DNA of 49,036 nt from an uncultured Pseudomonas sp. (GTDB lineage: Bacteria > Pseudomonadota > Gammaproteobacteria > Pseudomonadales > Pseudomonadaceae): NCBI RefSeq assembly GCF_946885955.1, contig NZ_CAMPHI010000041.1, positions 1 to 49,036 of the forward strand, given 5' to 3'. Made by a program: the position numbers and the translations under genes. Below the pieces are notes generated by a model. That model was not told the origin of the DNA. It did no database searches and saw only the letters and a program-made list of their open reading frames with translations. Positions 6,386-17,966 of this stretch are shown here, in pieces. How positions within the stretch are numbered: position 1 is the first letter of the stretch; the number at the start of each line of letters is the position of its first letter.

Positions 6386-7080
6386 GCAGAGTGTTACGGG
6401 TCGGGGGCATGGTGCCCCTGACCACCCTGGATTACCCGGGACTGCTGGCCTGTGTACTGTTCTGCCAGGGTTGCGCCTGGCGTTGCCGTTACTGCCATAA
6501 CCCCGATCTGATAGCGGCCCGCGGCGAGCAGGAAATCCCCTGGCCGCAGGTGTTGGAGTTTCTCCGCCGTCGTCAGGGTTTGTTGCAGGCGGTGGTGTTC
6601 AGCGGTGGCGAGGCGACCCTGCAAGGCGGCCTGGTGCCGGCGATGGACGAGGCGCGGGCGTTGGGTTATCGCATCGGCTTGCACAGTGCCGGGATCAAAC
6701 CCTGGGCGTTTTCCTGGGCGCTGAAGGCGGTGGACTGGGTCGGTTTCGATATCAAGGCCCTGGCCGAAGATGCCGAGCTGATCACTGGCGTCAGCGGCAG
6801 CGGTAAAGCCAACTGGCGAAGCCTGGAACATTTGCTGGCCAGCGGTGTGGATTACGAATGCCGTACCACCGTGCATTGGCACCTGCTGGATGTGGAAAAG
6901 CTCTGGCGCATCGGCCAGCGGCTGCATGCCTTCGGCGTCAAACACTTCTCGGTACAGCTGGTGCGCAGCGCGCGCATGCTCGACGCGGAGCTGCCGATGA
7001 CGGCGATACCGGACGAGGCGGGCGAGTTGTGGTTGCGCCTGGGGCAGTTGTTTGCGCATTTCGAGTTGCGTGGGCACTGA
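6382..7080 (+). CDS. nrdG: Anaerobic ribonucleoside-triphosphate reductase-activating protein
   Basis: Radical-SAM activase that uses a 4Fe-4S cluster and S-adenosylmethionine to make the glycyl radical. The cluster motif is CAWRCRYC (Cys31, Cys35, Cys38), preceded by MVPLTTLDYPG, and followed by VVFSGGEATLQ, the radical-SAM GGE motif. At 232 aa it is longer than E. coli NrdG (about 150 aa) and of the longer activase type seen in pseudomonads. The GTG start at 6382 is chosen because it overlaps the preceding stop and the conserved N-terminus begins there. The upstream in-frame extension would cover the glycyl-radical gene in another frame and is not credible. Confidence 0.95.
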   Translation: MSRVLRVGGMVPLTTLDYPGLLACVLFCQGCAWRCRYCHNPDLIAARGEQEIPWPQVLEFLRRRQGLLQAVVFSGGEATLQGGLVPAMDEARALGYRIGLHSAGIKPWAFSWALKAVDWVGFDIKALAEDAELITGVSGSGKANWRSLEHLLASGVDYECRTTVHWHLLDVEKLWRIGQRLHAFGVKHFSVQLVRSARMLDAELPMTAIPDEAGELWLRLGQLFAHFELRGH

Positions 7081-7310
7081 TTGCGAGCTGATTGGTGTCA
7101 GCTCGGGAATGCTTTGGTAGGCGCACGAATTTTTCCCTCACCCTAATCCTCTCCCGGAGGGAGAGGGGACTGATCGGGGTGAGCTTGGAGCCCCGTGGTC
7201 TGGCCTGATATTGATGTCTCCCACGCTCCAGCGTGGGAGCAAGCCTGTGACGCTCCGCGTCACCAACGACCGTAGCTAGCTGCATTCCAACTCCGAGCAC
7301 CATCTGCGTC
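7081..7310. other. Intergenic region with short palindromic repeats
   Basis: No gene is seen. It holds CCTCTCCCggagGGAGAGGGG-type (7151-7169) and CTCCCACGCTccAGCGTGGGAG (7218-7239) inverted repeats. The first type recurs at 32976-32997 and the second resembles the repeats at 9435-9732. They may stop or process the nrd transcript. Confidence 0.5.
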
Positions 7311-7314
7311 TTGA

Positions 7315-7328
7315 TTGACCTCGATCAG
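7315..7328 (+). promoter_or_regulatory. Anr/Dnr-type box upstream of hemN
   Basis: TTGACCTCGATCAG matches TTGAT-N4-ATCAA with two outer mismatches. hemN is a known Anr target in pseudomonads. Predicted transcription start near 7363 leaves a ~130-nt leader. Confidence 0.6.
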
Positions 7329-7493
7329 GTACGACGCTCGGGCGCGCGCCTTACAATCGCCGCATTCCATTACCGAGCCGGGCAGGGCGGTGGTCTTCAT
7401 CCCCTGTGCGCTATACCTATTCATGCCTCCCGTGTCCGGCGCTTTGCGCTGCCTTCTATCGAGAGGTCGTTTCACTATTAGAGGTGGTCGAAC

Positions 7494-8882
7494 ATGGCCC
7501 AATCATTGAGTTTTGATCGCGCCCTGGTCGAGAAATACGATCGTCCGGGCCCGCGCTATACCTCCTATCCAACAGCGCCGCAGTTCCATCAGGCGTTCGC
7601 CATGGACGACTACCAGAGCGCCGCCGAGGCCAGCAACCGGGCCGTCGCGCCCAAGCCGCTGTCGCTGTATATCCATATCCCGTTCTGCAAGAGCCTTTGT
7701 TACTACTGCGCCTGCAATAAGATCATCACCCAGAAGACCCACCGTGCGGTCGAGTATCTGGACTACCTCAAGCGCGAGATCGCCATGCAGGCGGCGCTGT
7801 TCGACGGCACGCGCAAGCTGACCCAGCTGCACTTCGGCGGCGGCACCCCGACCTACCTGACCGGCGAACAGCTGGCTGATCTGATGGATTGCCTGCATCA
7901 GGCATTCGATATGGACGACAGCGACGAGCACGAGTTTTCCATCGAGGTCGACCCGCGCACCATCAGCCCCGAGCGCATTCATGAACTGCGTGCCCAGGGC
8001 TTCAATCGCCTGAGTTTCGGTGTGCAGGACTTCGATGCGGATGTGCAGGCGGCGGTCAACCGCGTGCAGAGCGAAGAGCAGGTCTATGCCCTGGTGGCCG
8101 CGGCGCGCGAGGCGCGCTTCAAGTCGGTCAGCGTCGACCTGATCTACGGCCTGCCATTGCAGACCGTGGCCAGCTTCGACGTCACCCTGAGCAAGATTAT
8201 CGCCCTGCGCCCGGATCGCATTGCCGCCTACAGTTATGCGCACCTGCCGGAACTGGTACGCGCGCAGCGCTTGATCCGCCGCGAGGATATGCCGCCGCCG
8301 GAGCGCAAGCTGGAACTGCTGGAGCTGACCATCGAACGCCTGACCGCCGCTGGCTACGTGTATATCGGCATGGATCACTTCGCTTTACCGGACGACGAGC
8401 TGGCTTTGGCGAGGGCTAATGGCACGCTGCAGCGCAACTTCCAGGGTTATTCCACCCATGCCGATTGCGACCTGATCGGCCTCGGCGTGTCTTCGATCGG
8501 CAAGGTTGGCGACAGTTACAGCCAGAGTGTCAAGGAGCTCTCGCAGTATTACGCGCGCATCGATCAGGGCCTGCTGCCGGTGCATCGCGGCTATCGTCTG
8601 AACGCCGATGACCTGCTGCGCCGCGAGGTGATCAGCGACCTGATGTGCCACGGCCGGATCGATTTCGGCAAAATCGAGGAGCGCCACGGCATAGATTTCA
8701 AGGAATACTTCGCCGACGCCCTGGCGGCTCTCGATACGCATGTGGCCGATCGCCTGGTGGAAATCCATGACGATGCGCTGCTGCTGTTGCCGCAAGGGCA
8801 TCTGCTGATGCGCAGCGTGGCCATGGCATTCGATGCCTATCTCGGTAAAGCGCAGAAGGGCAACTTCTCGCGTACGGTGTGA
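7494..8882 (+). CDS. hemN: Oxygen-independent coproporphyrinogen III dehydrogenase
   Basis: Radical-SAM enzyme that decarboxylates coproporphyrinogen III to protoporphyrinogen IX, supplying haem for the denitrification cytochromes when oxygen is absent. The YIHIPFCKSLCYYCACNK segment holds Cys65, Cys69 and Cys72 of the 4Fe-4S site, and the fourth-cysteine pattern (CAC) is typical of true HemN. FGGGTPTYL, FSIEVDPRT and RLSFGVQDF motifs follow. The N-terminal RPGPRYTSYPTA region, needed for true HemN activity, is present, which separates it from HemW. At 462 aa it is full length. The ATG is preceded by a short purine-rich AGAGGTGG. Confidence 0.97.
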   Translation: MAQSLSFDRALVEKYDRPGPRYTSYPTAPQFHQAFAMDDYQSAAEASNRAVAPKPLSLYIHIPFCKSLCYYCACNKIITQKTHRAVEYLDYLKREIAMQAALFDGTRKLTQLHFGGGTPTYLTGEQLADLMDCLHQAFDMDDSDEHEFSIEVDPRTISPERIHELRAQGFNRLSFGVQDFDADVQAAVNRVQSEEQVYALVAAAREARFKSVSVDLIYGLPLQTVASFDVTLSKIIALRPDRIAAYSYAHLPELVRAQRLIRREDMPPPERKLELLELTIERLTAAGYVYIGMDHFALPDDELALARANGTLQRNFQGYSTHADCDLIGLGVSSIGKVGDSYSQSVKELSQYYARIDQGLLPVHRGYRLNADDLLRREVISDLMCHGRIDFGKIEERHGIDFKEYFADALAALDTHVADRLVEIHDDALLLLPQGHLLMRSVAMAFDAYLGKAQKGNFSRTV

Positions 8883-8998
8883 GGTTTGTCGCTGGGTGAT
8901 GTCATTGTCACCATGGCCCCGTGCGCCAGGTGGCCGCAGCTGCGGTGCGCATGGCGCACCCTACGCCCTGTCCCGGTTCGACGAATGGTGAGGCTGCA

Positions 8999-9439
8999 AT
9001 GAGTTATGCGTTATTACACGTGGTGCATCTGCTGGCGGCGATCGCCTTTATCGGCACGCTGTTCTACGAGGTGGTGATACTCGCCAAGGTCAAGCCGCAG
9101 CTGGATGCCGGTGCGGTGGTCGAGCTGGAACAGGCCCTCGGCAAACGCACGCGCACGGTGCTGCATTGGGTGGTGCTGTTGGTCTATGGCGCCGGCATCG
9201 GCCTGGCCTGGCAGCACCGCCAGGCATTGAGCGAGCCCTTCGCCAGCAGTTTCGCCACGCTGCTGAGCCTGAAAATCGTCCTGGCCGTCAGCGTGTTTCT
9301 CAGCTTCGGCCTGGTCGCCATGTTGCTGCGCTCCGGGCGCATGACGCCGGGCCTTTACCGTAAGCTGCACTGGGCCGTGCTGGCGCAGATGCTTGGTATT
9401 GTGCTGCTGGCCAAGGGCATGTTCTATATCCATTGGTGA
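8999..9439 (+). CDS. Small CopD-like four-helix membrane protein
   Basis: A 146-aa inner-membrane protein with four predicted helices (about residues 5-27, 51-70, 83-107 and 122-143). Histidines lie within or at the ends of helices (LLHVVHLLAAIAFIG, VLHWVVLL, KLHWAVLAQ and the terminal IHW). This pattern resembles CopD-domain and related b-haem-binding membrane proteins, so haem or metal binding is an inference. The ATG at 8999 is chosen because the hydrophobic helix starts right after it; an upstream ATG would translate an extragenic repeat. It lies downstream of hemN on the same strand, possibly co-transcribed. Confidence 0.75.
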   Translation: MSYALLHVVHLLAAIAFIGTLFYEVVILAKVKPQLDAGAVVELEQALGKRTRTVLHWVVLLVYGAGIGLAWQHRQALSEPFASSFATLLSLKIVLAVSVFLSFGLVAMLLRSGRMTPGLYRKLHWAVLAQMLGIVLLAKGMFYIHW

Positions 9440-9732
9440 GCTGAGTCGGATGGATTGATGATTGTTCCCACGCTTCGGCGTGGTAACCCTTCCGGGACGC
9501 TCTGCGCCCCTGCGACGCGGAGCGTCGCCAACTGCATTCCCACGTGGACGGTTCGACGCCTCGACGTGGGAACGATCAATCCAGTGGTGAGCTGAGTCGG
9601 GTGGGTTGATGATTGTTCCCACGCTCCGGCGTGGTAACCCATCCGGGACGCTCTGCGTCCCTGCGACGCGGAGCGTCGCCAACTGCGTTCCCACGTGGAC
9701 GGTTCGACGCCTCGACGTGGGAACGATCAATA
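9435..9732. repeat. Tandem duplication of a 151-bp extragenic repeat
   Basis: Two copies (9435-9585 and 9586-about 9732) share almost every base: both begin GGTGAGCTGAGTCGG and end near ACGTGGGAACGATCAAT. The first copy starts on the stop codon of the preceding gene. Each unit contains the inverted repeats CCCACGctcCGGCGTGG-like and TCCCACGTgg...ACGTGGGA, so each copy can fold into stem-loops. The rest up to 9895 contains no gene. Confidence 0.85.
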
Positions 9733-9895
9733 AAGCCTTAGCAGCTTTACCGCCTGTGGTAATGATTTCGATCAAGCTTTCTCGCCTGCTGGGGCGCTGT
9801 GATGGGGGCCGATTCAGGCGGTTGAAGATCCTGGGTTTTGCCGTGGCGGCGGCCTAACGTTGTGGCTCAATTCCATGATCGATACGAGGTTCGCC

Positions 9896-11140
<1,245 letters not shown>

Positions 11141-11357
11141 CGGTGGGAGTAGGGCTGGTGCGCATGGCGCACCCTACGGGATAAACCGCAGGTGCGCGGT
11201 GCGCGCCGGTATTCGCGCATGGTGAGTTAGGCCGCGCCAGACCCTGCGTTTGTTCATGCACCGTGCCGTGCGCAACAATCCCTCTCTAATCTGAAAGCAC
11301 GCAGATCGCACCTGTATTCCAGAAATTTCCTGAACGTTCGCAGTGGATCGATATCAC

Positions 11358-11371
11358 TTGATTCATATCAA
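11358..11371 (+). promoter_or_regulatory. Perfect Anr/Dnr box of the nos operon
   Basis: TTGATTCATATCAA is an exact TTGAT-N4-ATCAA site. A class II start 41.5 bp downstream (about 11406) fits a TACCCT -10 element at 11394-11399 and a ~30-nt leader before nosR. Confidence 0.88.
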
Positions 11372-11436
11372 GGGACTGCCGGATAGAAATCCCTACCCTG
11401 GCCGTAGGTTTCTAAACCGCCCAAGGCGGACAAATA

Positions 11437-13668
11437 ATGCATAGCTGCCAAACCTTTAAAACTTCCCTGCGCTCAAGTGGCACTGCCACGGCACTCGTTC
11501 GATCCTCCCTGCACCCTGCATGGCGCTCCTGGGGAGTGGCTGTCGCGATTTTGTTCGCGCTAATGTTCTCCACCTTCCAGGGCGTACAAGCCAAGTCTTA
11601 CGGCGAAATCGAGCAGCAACGCATCGACTTGATCTTCCCCGAAGCCGACGCACCCTCCGAGCCGAAAGGCGAGTTCAAGGTGCGCACCCTGTCGAGTGGC
11701 GACAAGGTGCTCGGCTATGTATTCCAGAGCCTGGATGTCGTCGATATCCCGGCTTATTCCGGCAAGCCGATCAATATGCAGGTGATCCTCGACACGGCCG
11801 GGGTGATCCGCGACGCCTATGTACTCGAACACCATGAGCCGATCCTGCTGGTCGGTATTCCGGTGGAAAAGCTTCACGCATTTACCGCCAAGTACCAGGG
11901 AATCAAGATCGATCAGCGGGTGGTGGTCGGGCGCAGTAGCGACCCGGATGCGGTGACCATCGATGCGGTGACCGGCGCTACAGTCACGGTCATGGTGGTC
12001 AATGAAATCGTCATGCGCGCCGCGCACAAAGTGGCGGTATCGCTGGGCCTGGTCGAGGACCATGGCGGCATCAAGCAGAAGCCGGCGAGCGTGCGTGAGG
12101 ATGTCTACCAGCCAGCTGACTGGGCCGAGTTGACCGGTAATGGCGCGATCCGCCGGTTGCACCTGACCCGTGCTCAGGTCGACGAGGCGTTCAAGGGCAG
12201 CGCCGCCGAGGGCGTCGATCAGGCTTCCCCCGAAGAGGCCGACGACACCTTCATCGACCTTTACGTCACGCACCTGAACCCGCCGACCATCGGCCGTAAC
12301 CTGCTGGGCGACAACCAGTACCGCTTCCTTATGCAGGACCTCAAGCCAGGCGAGCAGGCCATCGCCGTGCTGGGCCGCGGCATCTATTCCTACAAGGGAT
12401 CGGGCTATGTGCGCGGGGGTATTTTCGATCGGGTGCAGTTGCGCCAGTTCGGCGAGGTGATCAGTTTTCGCGACATGGACCACCAGCGCCTGACTGACGT
12501 GTACGCCAAGGGCATGCCCGAGTTCGACGAGCGCTCGATCTTCATCGTGCGCGCCAAGTCCGGGTTCGATCCGGGGTCGCCCTGGAGCCTGGAGCTGCTG
12601 GTGCGCCGCCAGACCGGCCCGATCAGCGGCGAGTTCAGCAGTTTCGAGCTGCCGTACCAGATGCCCGAGGAGTACCTCGAGCGTCCGCAGCCTACGGCCG
12701 AGGAGCTGGCTGCGGCGGAGGAGGCCAGCCGGCCGGTGTGGCTGAATATCTGGTACCAGAAGAGCTTCCAGATCGGTGTGATAGTCGTCGCCCTGCTGCT
12801 GTTGACGGTGATCCTGTTCCTCCAGGACAAGTTCACCCGCCAGCCGCGGTTCCTTCACTGGCTGCGCCGCGGTTACCTGATCTTTACCGTGGTGTTCATC
12901 GGCTGGTATTCCCTCGGGCAATTGTCGGTGGTCAACGTGCTGACCTTCGTGCATGCCGTGGTGCAGGACTTCCGCTGGGAGCTGTTCCTCACCGATCCGA
13001 TCATTTTCATCCTCTGGACCTTCACCGCCGCCAGCATTCTGCTCTGGGGCCGCGGCGTGTTCTGCGGCTGGCTATGCCCGTTCGGCGCCCTGCAGGAGCT
13101 GATCAACGAGGCCGCGCGCAAGCTGAAGATCCGCCAGTTCGAGCTGCCATTCGCATTGCATGAACGGCTCTGGGCGATCAAGTACATCGTCCTGCTGGTG
13201 CTGTTCGGCATTTCCCTGGAGTCGATGTCGGCCGCCGAACGTTTCGCCGAGGTGGAACCGTTCAAGACCGCCATCACCCTGCACTTCGACCGCCAGTGGT
13301 GGTTCGTGGTCTACGCCGTGTTCCTCCTGGTGATCAACCTGTTCACCCGCAAGGTTTACTGCCGCTATGTCTGCCCGCTGGGCGCCGCCTTGGCGATCCC
13401 GACCAAGCTGCGCCTGTTCGACTGGCTGAAGCGGCGCAAGGAGTGCGGCAACCCCTGCCAACTGTGCGCCAAGGAATGCGAGATCCAGGCCATTCACCCC
13501 GATGGGCACATCAATGCCAACGAGTGCCACTACTGCCTCGATTGCCAGATGACCTACCACAACGAAAACAAATGCCCGCCGCTGATCAACAAGCGCAAGA
13601 AGCGCGGCAAGCGCGCGCCGGCGGGCCCCGAGTTGATACCTGCAGTGCAATTGACGGGCGCCGAATGA
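11437..13668 (+). CDS. nosR: Nitrous-oxide reductase regulator/electron donor NosR
   Basis: Membrane flavo-iron-sulfur protein required for nosZ expression and for sustaining N2O reduction in vivo. After an N-terminal signal/anchor (residues ~32-52) comes a periplasmic FMN-binding domain with the covalent flavinylation motif TGAT (Thr182 the likely attachment). Several membrane helices follow, then the paired cytoplasmic motifs CGWLCPFGA (Cys543, Cys547) and CRYVCPLGA (Cys642, Cys646). Two C-terminal ferredoxin-like clusters have C-x3-C-x2-C-x3-C ([12 protein letters not shown]) and CHYCLDC. At 743 aa it is full length. It is the first gene of nosRZDFYL-tatE. Confidence 0.97.
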   Translation: MHSCQTFKTSLRSSGTATALVRSSLHPAWRSWGVAVAILFALMFSTFQGVQAKSYGEIEQQRIDLIFPEADAPSEPKGEFKVRTLSSGDKVLGYVFQSLDVVDIPAYSGKPINMQVILDTAGVIRDAYVLEHHEPILLVGIPVEKLHAFTAKYQGIKIDQRVVVGRSSDPDAVTIDAVTGATVTVMVVNEIVMRAAHKVAVSLGLVEDHGGIKQKPASVREDVYQPADWAELTGNGAIRRLHLTRAQVDEAFKGSAAEGVDQASPEEADDTFIDLYVTHLNPPTIGRNLLGDNQYRFLMQDLKPGEQAIAVLGRGIYSYKGSGYVRGGIFDRVQLRQFGEVISFRDMDHQRLTDVYAKGMPEFDERSIFIVRAKSGFDPGSPWSLELLVRRQTGPISGEFSSFELPYQMPEEYLERPQPTAEELAAAEEASRPVWLNIWYQKSFQIGVIVVALLLLTVILFLQDKFTRQPRFLHWLRRGYLIFTVVFIGWYSLGQLSVVNVLTFVHAVVQDFRWELFLTDPIIFILWTFTAASILLWGRGVFCGWLCPFGALQELINEAARKLKIRQFELPFALHERLWAIKYIVLLVLFGISLESMSAAERFAEVEPFKTAITLHFDRQWWFVVYAVFLLVINLFTRKVYCRYVCPLGAALAIPTKLRLFDWLKRRKECGNPCQLCAKECEIQAIHPDGHINANECHYCLDCQMTYHNENKCPPLINKRKKRGKRAPAGPELIPAVQLTGAE

Positions 13669-13702
13669 GCGCCACCTCGAAGCAGTCCAAAGGAGTATGA
13701 CC

Positions 13703-15589
13703 ATGAGTGAAAAAGAATCGAAGAATGCCGCTGGCCTGAGCCGGCGCGGCTTCCTCGGGGCATCGGCCATGACCGGTGTGGCGGTGGCTGCCACGGCGCT
13801 CGGCGGTGGGGTGATGACGCGTGAGTCCTGGGCCGCCGCGGTCAAGGAGTCGCAAGCGAAGATCCACGTGGCGCCCGGCGAACTGGACGACTACTACGGT
13901 TTCTGGAGCGGCGGCCACCAGGGTGAAGTGCGCGTGCTCGGCGTGCCCTCGATGCGCGAGCTGATGCGCATCCCGGTGTTCAACGTCGACTCCGCCACCG
14001 GCTGGGGCCTGACCAACGAAAGCCGGCGGGTCATGGGCGACAGCGCCAAGTTCCTCAACGGTGACTGCCACCACCCGCACATCTCCATGACCAACGGCCA
14101 GTACGACGGCAAATACCTGTTTATCAACGACAAGGCCAACAGCCGGGTCGCGCGCATCCGCCTGGACATCATGAAGTGCGACAAGATGCTCACCGTGCCC
14201 AACGTCCAGGCCATCCATGGCCTGCGTCTGCAGAAGGTGCCGCACACCAAGTACGTGTTCGCCAACGCCGAATTCGTCATTCCGCACCCCAACGACGGCA
14301 GCAACTTCGACCTGCAGGACAAGAACGCCTACACCATGTTCAACGTCATCGATGCGGAGAAGATGGAGATGGCCTTCCAGGTCATCGTCGACGGCAACCT
14401 GGACAACACCGATGCCGACTACACCGGCAAATACGCCGCCTCCACTTGCTACAACTCGGAAAAAGCCACCGACCTCGGCGGCATGATGCGCAACGAACGC
14501 GACTGGGTCGTGGTGTACAACATCCCGCGCATCGAGGCGGCGATCAAGGCTGGCAAGTTCACCACCCTGGGCGACTCCAAGGTGCCGGTGGTCGACGGCC
14601 GCGCCGGTTCCGAACTGACCCGCTACATTCCGGTGCCGAAGAACCCCCACGGCCTCAATACCTCGCCGGACGGCAAGTACTTCATCGCCAATGGCAAGCT
14701 GTCGCCGACCGTGAGCATGATCGCCATCGATCGTCTCGACGACCTGTTCGACAACAAGCTCAAGGACCCGCGCGACACCATTGCCGCGGAGCCGGAACTC
14801 GGCCTGGGCCCGCTGCACACCACCTATGACGGTCGCGGCAATGCCTACACCACGCTGTTCATCGACAGCCAGGTGGTCAAGTGGAATCTGGAAGATGCGG
14901 TGCGCGCCTACAAGGGCGAGAAGGTCAACTACATCAAGCAGAAGCTCGATGTGCAGTACCAGCCGGGCCACAACCATGCCTCGCTGACCGAGACCCGCGA
15001 TGCCGACGGCCAGTGGCTGGTGGTGTTGTGCAAATTCTCCAAGGACCGCTTCCTCCAGGTCGGCCCGCTGCACCCGGAGAACGACCAGTTGATCGACATC
15101 TCCGGCGACGAGATGAAGCTGGTACACGATGGCCCGACCTACGCCGAGCCGCACGACTGCATCCTGGCGCGTCGCGACCAGATCAAGACCAAGAAGATCT
15201 GGGAGCGCAACGATCCGTTCTTCGCCGAAACCGTGGCCATCGCCAAGAAGGACGGCATCACCCTGGAAACCGACAACAAGGTGATCCGCGACGGCAACAA
15301 GGTGCGCGTGTACATGACCTCGTCGGCGCCGATCTATGGCGTCACCGAGTTCAACGTCAAGCAGGGTGATGAGGTCACCGTGACCATCACCAACATCGAT
15401 GAGATCGAGGACGTGTCCCATGGTTTCTGCATGACCAACCATGGCGTGAGCATGGAAATCAGCCCGCAGCAGACCTCGTCGATCACCTTCACCGCCGACA
15501 AACCCGGGGTGCACTGGTACTACTGCAACTGGTTCTGCCACGCTCTGCACATGGAAATGGTCGGCCGCATGCTGGTGGAACCGGCGTAA
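13703..15589 (+). CDS. nosZ: Nitrous-oxide reductase precursor
   Basis: Periplasmic copper enzyme that reduces N2O to N2, the last step of denitrification. A Tat signal ([10 protein letters not shown], residues 12-21) shows folded export and a clade I enzyme. The seven-bladed propeller carries CuZ histidines (for example DCHHPHIS and GHNHAS). The C-terminal cupredoxin domain has the CuA site [12 protein letters not shown] with Cys608, Cys612, His616 and Met619 as ligands. The ATG at 13703 is chosen because AGGAG (13691-13695) is seven bases away; the ATG at 13697 is only one base from it. It ends 628 residues later, the normal size. Confidence 0.98.
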   Translation: MSEKESKNAAGLSRRGFLGASAMTGVAVAATALGGGVMTRESWAAAVKESQAKIHVAPGELDDYYGFWSGGHQGEVRVLGVPSMRELMRIPVFNVDSATGWGLTNESRRVMGDSAKFLNGDCHHPHISMTNGQYDGKYLFINDKANSRVARIRLDIMKCDKMLTVPNVQAIHGLRLQKVPHTKYVFANAEFVIPHPNDGSNFDLQDKNAYTMFNVIDAEKMEMAFQVIVDGNLDNTDADYTGKYAASTCYNSEKATDLGGMMRNERDWVVVYNIPRIEAAIKAGKFTTLGDSKVPVVDGRAGSELTRYIPVPKNPHGLNTSPDGKYFIANGKLSPTVSMIAIDRLDDLFDNKLKDPRDTIAAEPELGLGPLHTTYDGRGNAYTTLFIDSQVVKWNLEDAVRAYKGEKVNYIKQKLDVQYQPGHNHASLTETRDADGQWLVVLCKFSKDRFLQVGPLHPENDQLIDISGDEMKLVHDGPTYAEPHDCILARRDQIKTKKIWERNDPFFAETVAIAKKDGITLETDNKVIRDGNKVRVYMTSSAPIYGVTEFNVKQGDEVTVTITNIDEIEDVSHGFCMTNHGVSMEISPQQTSSITFTADKPGVHWYYCNWFCHALHMEMVGRMLVEPA

Positions 15590-15622
15590 ACCCACGGCCG
15601 CTCTCACGGCTAACGCAGCCCC

Positions 15623-15682
15623 GTAGCCCGGATGAAATCCGGGGGCTTTATCGACAATCTCCCCGGATTGCATCCGGGCTAC
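15623..15682. repeat. Palindromic extragenic repeat (GTAGCCCGGAT type) between nosZ and nosD
   Basis: GTAGCCCGGAT (15623-15633) and its perfect complement ATCCGGGCTAC (15672-15682) flank a shorter inner stem. Half-copies occur at about 19686-19701 and 30297-30318. The hairpin could set the nosZ to nosD transcript ratio. Confidence 0.75.
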
Positions 15683-15735
15683 GGCTCCCATTCATTTCGC
15701 GAGTCCTGTGCGGCTCGGGAAACAAGGTAAACGCA

Positions 15736-17043
15736 GTGCTCAGACCTCAGGCAATCGCTTCGCTTCATGCCAGCGCGCTGTGCCTGCTGCTAATTCTCGG
15801 CGGCGTGGCCCAGGCGGCGCCGCAACCCATCACCGCGCTGCCGCTACAGGCCGATGGTGACAACCGCTGGCGCCTGCCAGCCGGCGAATACACCGGGCAG
15901 TTCAGGGTCGAACAGCCGATGCACCTGCGCTGCGAACCAGGCGCGGTGATCCACGCCCAGGGCCAGGGCAATGCGCTGACCATCGAAGCGCCCGGCGTGA
16001 CCATCGAAGGCTGCACCCTGCTCGACTGGGGGCGCAACCTCACCGACTTGAATGCCGCCGTGTTCATCGGCTCCAAGGCGCGCGGCGCGCTGATCAAGGA
16101 CAACCACCTGCAAGGGCCGGGCTCCGGCATCTGGGTCGACGGCACCGCCGATGTCAGCCTGATCGGCAACCACATCCAGGGCGACCCGAGCATCCGCTCC
16201 CAGGACCGCGGCAACGGCATCCATCTGTACGCCGTGCACGGCGCGCGAGTGATCGGCAACCAGGTGCGAGAAACACGCGACGGCATCTATATCGATACCT
16301 CGAACGGTAACCTGCTCGAAGGCAACACCCTGGAGGAGCTGCGCTACGGCGTGCACTACATGTACTCCAACGACAACCGAGTGATCGGCAATACCACCCG
16401 CAACACCCGCACCGGCTACGCGCTGATGCAGAGCCGCAAGCTGACGGTGATCGGCAACCGTTCCGAGCATGACCAGAACTACGGCATCCTGATGAACTAC
16501 ATCACCTATTCGACCCTGCGCGATAACGTCGTCAGCGATGTGCGCAGCGGCTCCAGCGGCGACAGCCTGATCAACGGCGCTGAGGGCAAGGCGCTGTTCA
16601 TCTACAACTCGCAGTTCGACGTGATCGAACACAACCTGTTCGCCCGCAGCCCGCTGGGCATCCACCTGACCGCCGGCTCCGAGGACAACCGCATCGCTGG
16701 TAACGCCTTTGTCGACAACCAGCAACAGGTCAAGTACGTGGCCACCCGCACCCAGGAGTGGTCCCAGAACGGTCGCGGCAACTACTGGAGCGATTACCTG
16801 GGCTGGGATCGCAACAACGATGGCCTCGGCGACGTGGTCTATGAGCCCAACGACAACGTCGACCGCCTATTGTGGATGTACCCGCAGGTGCGCCTGCTGA
16901 TGAACAGCCCCGGCATCGAGTTGCTGCGCTGGGTGCAGCGGGCCTTTCCGGTGGTCAAGTCGCCGGGGGTACAGGACAGCCATCCACTTATGCGATTCCC
17001 CACCGGGGATCTGCAATCCGTTACGCAGGAGTCCGCACCATGA
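15736..17043 (+). CDS. nosD: Copper-site maturation protein NosD
   Basis: Periplasmic right-handed beta-helix protein that works with the NosFY transporter to build the CuZ sulfur-copper site of NosZ. Residues 1-28 form a Sec signal ([16 protein letters not shown]). The rest consists of repeated short N-rich beta-helix coils typical of the NosD/CASH family ([43 protein letters not shown]). The C-terminal part has [17 protein letters not shown], typical of NosD. A GTG start at 15736 follows AAGGTAA. The stop overlaps the nosF start (ATGA). Confidence 0.96.
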   Translation: MLRPQAIASLHASALCLLLILGGVAQAAPQPITALPLQADGDNRWRLPAGEYTGQFRVEQPMHLRCEPGAVIHAQGQGNALTIEAPGVTIEGCTLLDWGRNLTDLNAAVFIGSKARGALIKDNHLQGPGSGIWVDGTADVSLIGNHIQGDPSIRSQDRGNGIHLYAVHGARVIGNQVRETRDGIYIDTSNGNLLEGNTLEELRYGVHYMYSNDNRVIGNTTRNTRTGYALMQSRKLTVIGNRSEHDQNYGILMNYITYSTLRDNVVSDVRSGSSGDSLINGAEGKALFIYNSQFDVIEHNLFARSPLGIHLTAGSEDNRIAGNAFVDNQQQVKYVATRTQEWSQNGRGNYWSDYLGWDRNNDGLGDVVYEPNDNVDRLLWMYPQVRLLMNSPGIELLRWVQRAFPVVKSPGVQDSHPLMRFPTGDLQSVTQESAP

Positions 17044-17966
17044 ACGCCGTCGATATCCAGGGCGTGTCCCAGCGCTACGGCAACCTGAGCGTGCTGCACG
17101 ATCTGAACCTGAGCCTGGGCGAAGGCGAGGTGCTCGGCCTGTTCGGCCACAACGGCGCCGGCAAGACCACCAGCATGAAGCTGATTCTCGGCCTGTTGCA
17201 GGCCAGCGAGGGCAGGGTGCAGGTGCTCGGTCGTTCGCCAAACGACCCCGAGGTGCGGCGCCAGCTCGGCTACCTGCCGGAGAACGTGACCTTCTACCCG
17301 CAGCTCACCGGACGCGAGACCCTGCGCCACTTCGCCCGACTCAAGGGCGCCGCAGCGGCCCAGGTCGACGAACTGCTCGAGCAAGTCGGCCTTATCGACG
17401 CCGCGGATCGACGGGTGAAAACCTATTCCAAGGGCATGCGCCAGCGCCTCGGCCTGGCCCAGGCGCTGCTGGGCGCGCCGCGCCTGCTGCTGCTCGACGA
17501 GCCCACCGTGGGTCTCGATCCGATCGCCACCCTGGACCTCTATCGGCTGGTCGATCGCCTGCGTCAGCAAGGCACCAGCATCATCCTCTGTTCCCATGTG
17601 CTGCCGGGCGTCGAGGCGCATATCAACCGCGCGGCGATCCTCGCCCATGGTCGCCTGCAGGCGGTCGGCAGCCTGGCCAGCCTGCGCGAGGAGGCTGGTT
17701 TGCCGGCACTGATCCGCGCCAGCGGGCTCAAGCACAGCGAGCAGATGGTGCAGCGCTGGAGTGCCGCCGGGCATGACGCACAACAGATTGGCGAATCTGC
17801 AGTCGAGGTGGTAGCGGTCAACGGCCACAAACTCGGCCTGCTACGTCAGCTGCTTGGCGAGGGCGAGGCGCAGGATATCGATATCCACCAGCCGTCGCTG
17901 GAGGACCTCTATCGTTACTACATGGAGCGCGCCGGCAATGCGCCGATCGCGGAGGGCAAAGCATGA
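17040..17966 (+). CDS. nosF: ABC transporter ATP-binding protein NosF
   Basis: Cytoplasmic ATPase of the NosDFY complex, thought to energise delivery of a sulfur species or copper assembly to NosZ. Walker A is GHNGAGKT (residues 36-43), the signature is [11 protein letters not shown], and Walker B is [13 protein letters not shown], so all ATPase motifs are intact. The 308-aa length is normal. Its ATG overlaps the nosD stop by four bases and its own stop overlaps the nosY start, indicating translational coupling of the three genes. Confidence 0.97.
   Translation: MNAVDIQGVSQRYGNLSVLHDLNLSLGEGEVLGLFGHNGAGKTTSMKLILGLLQASEGRVQVLGRSPNDPEVRRQLGYLPENVTFYPQLTGRETLRHFARLKGAAAAQVDELLEQVGLIDAADRRVKTYSKGMRQRLGLAQALLGAPRLLLLDEPTVGLDPIATLDLYRLVDRLRQQGTSIILCSHVLPGVEAHINRAAILAHGRLQAVGSLASLREEAGLPALIRASGLKHSEQMVQRWSAAGHDAQQIGESAVEVVAVNGHKLGLLRQLLGEGEAQDIDIHQPSLEDLYRYYMERAGNAPIAEGKA

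Noticed and set aside
13586..15691. A 701-codon minus-strand open frame opposite nosZ
   Set aside because: nosZ is unambiguous; the antisense frame is a composition artefact (Val/His/Gly rich).
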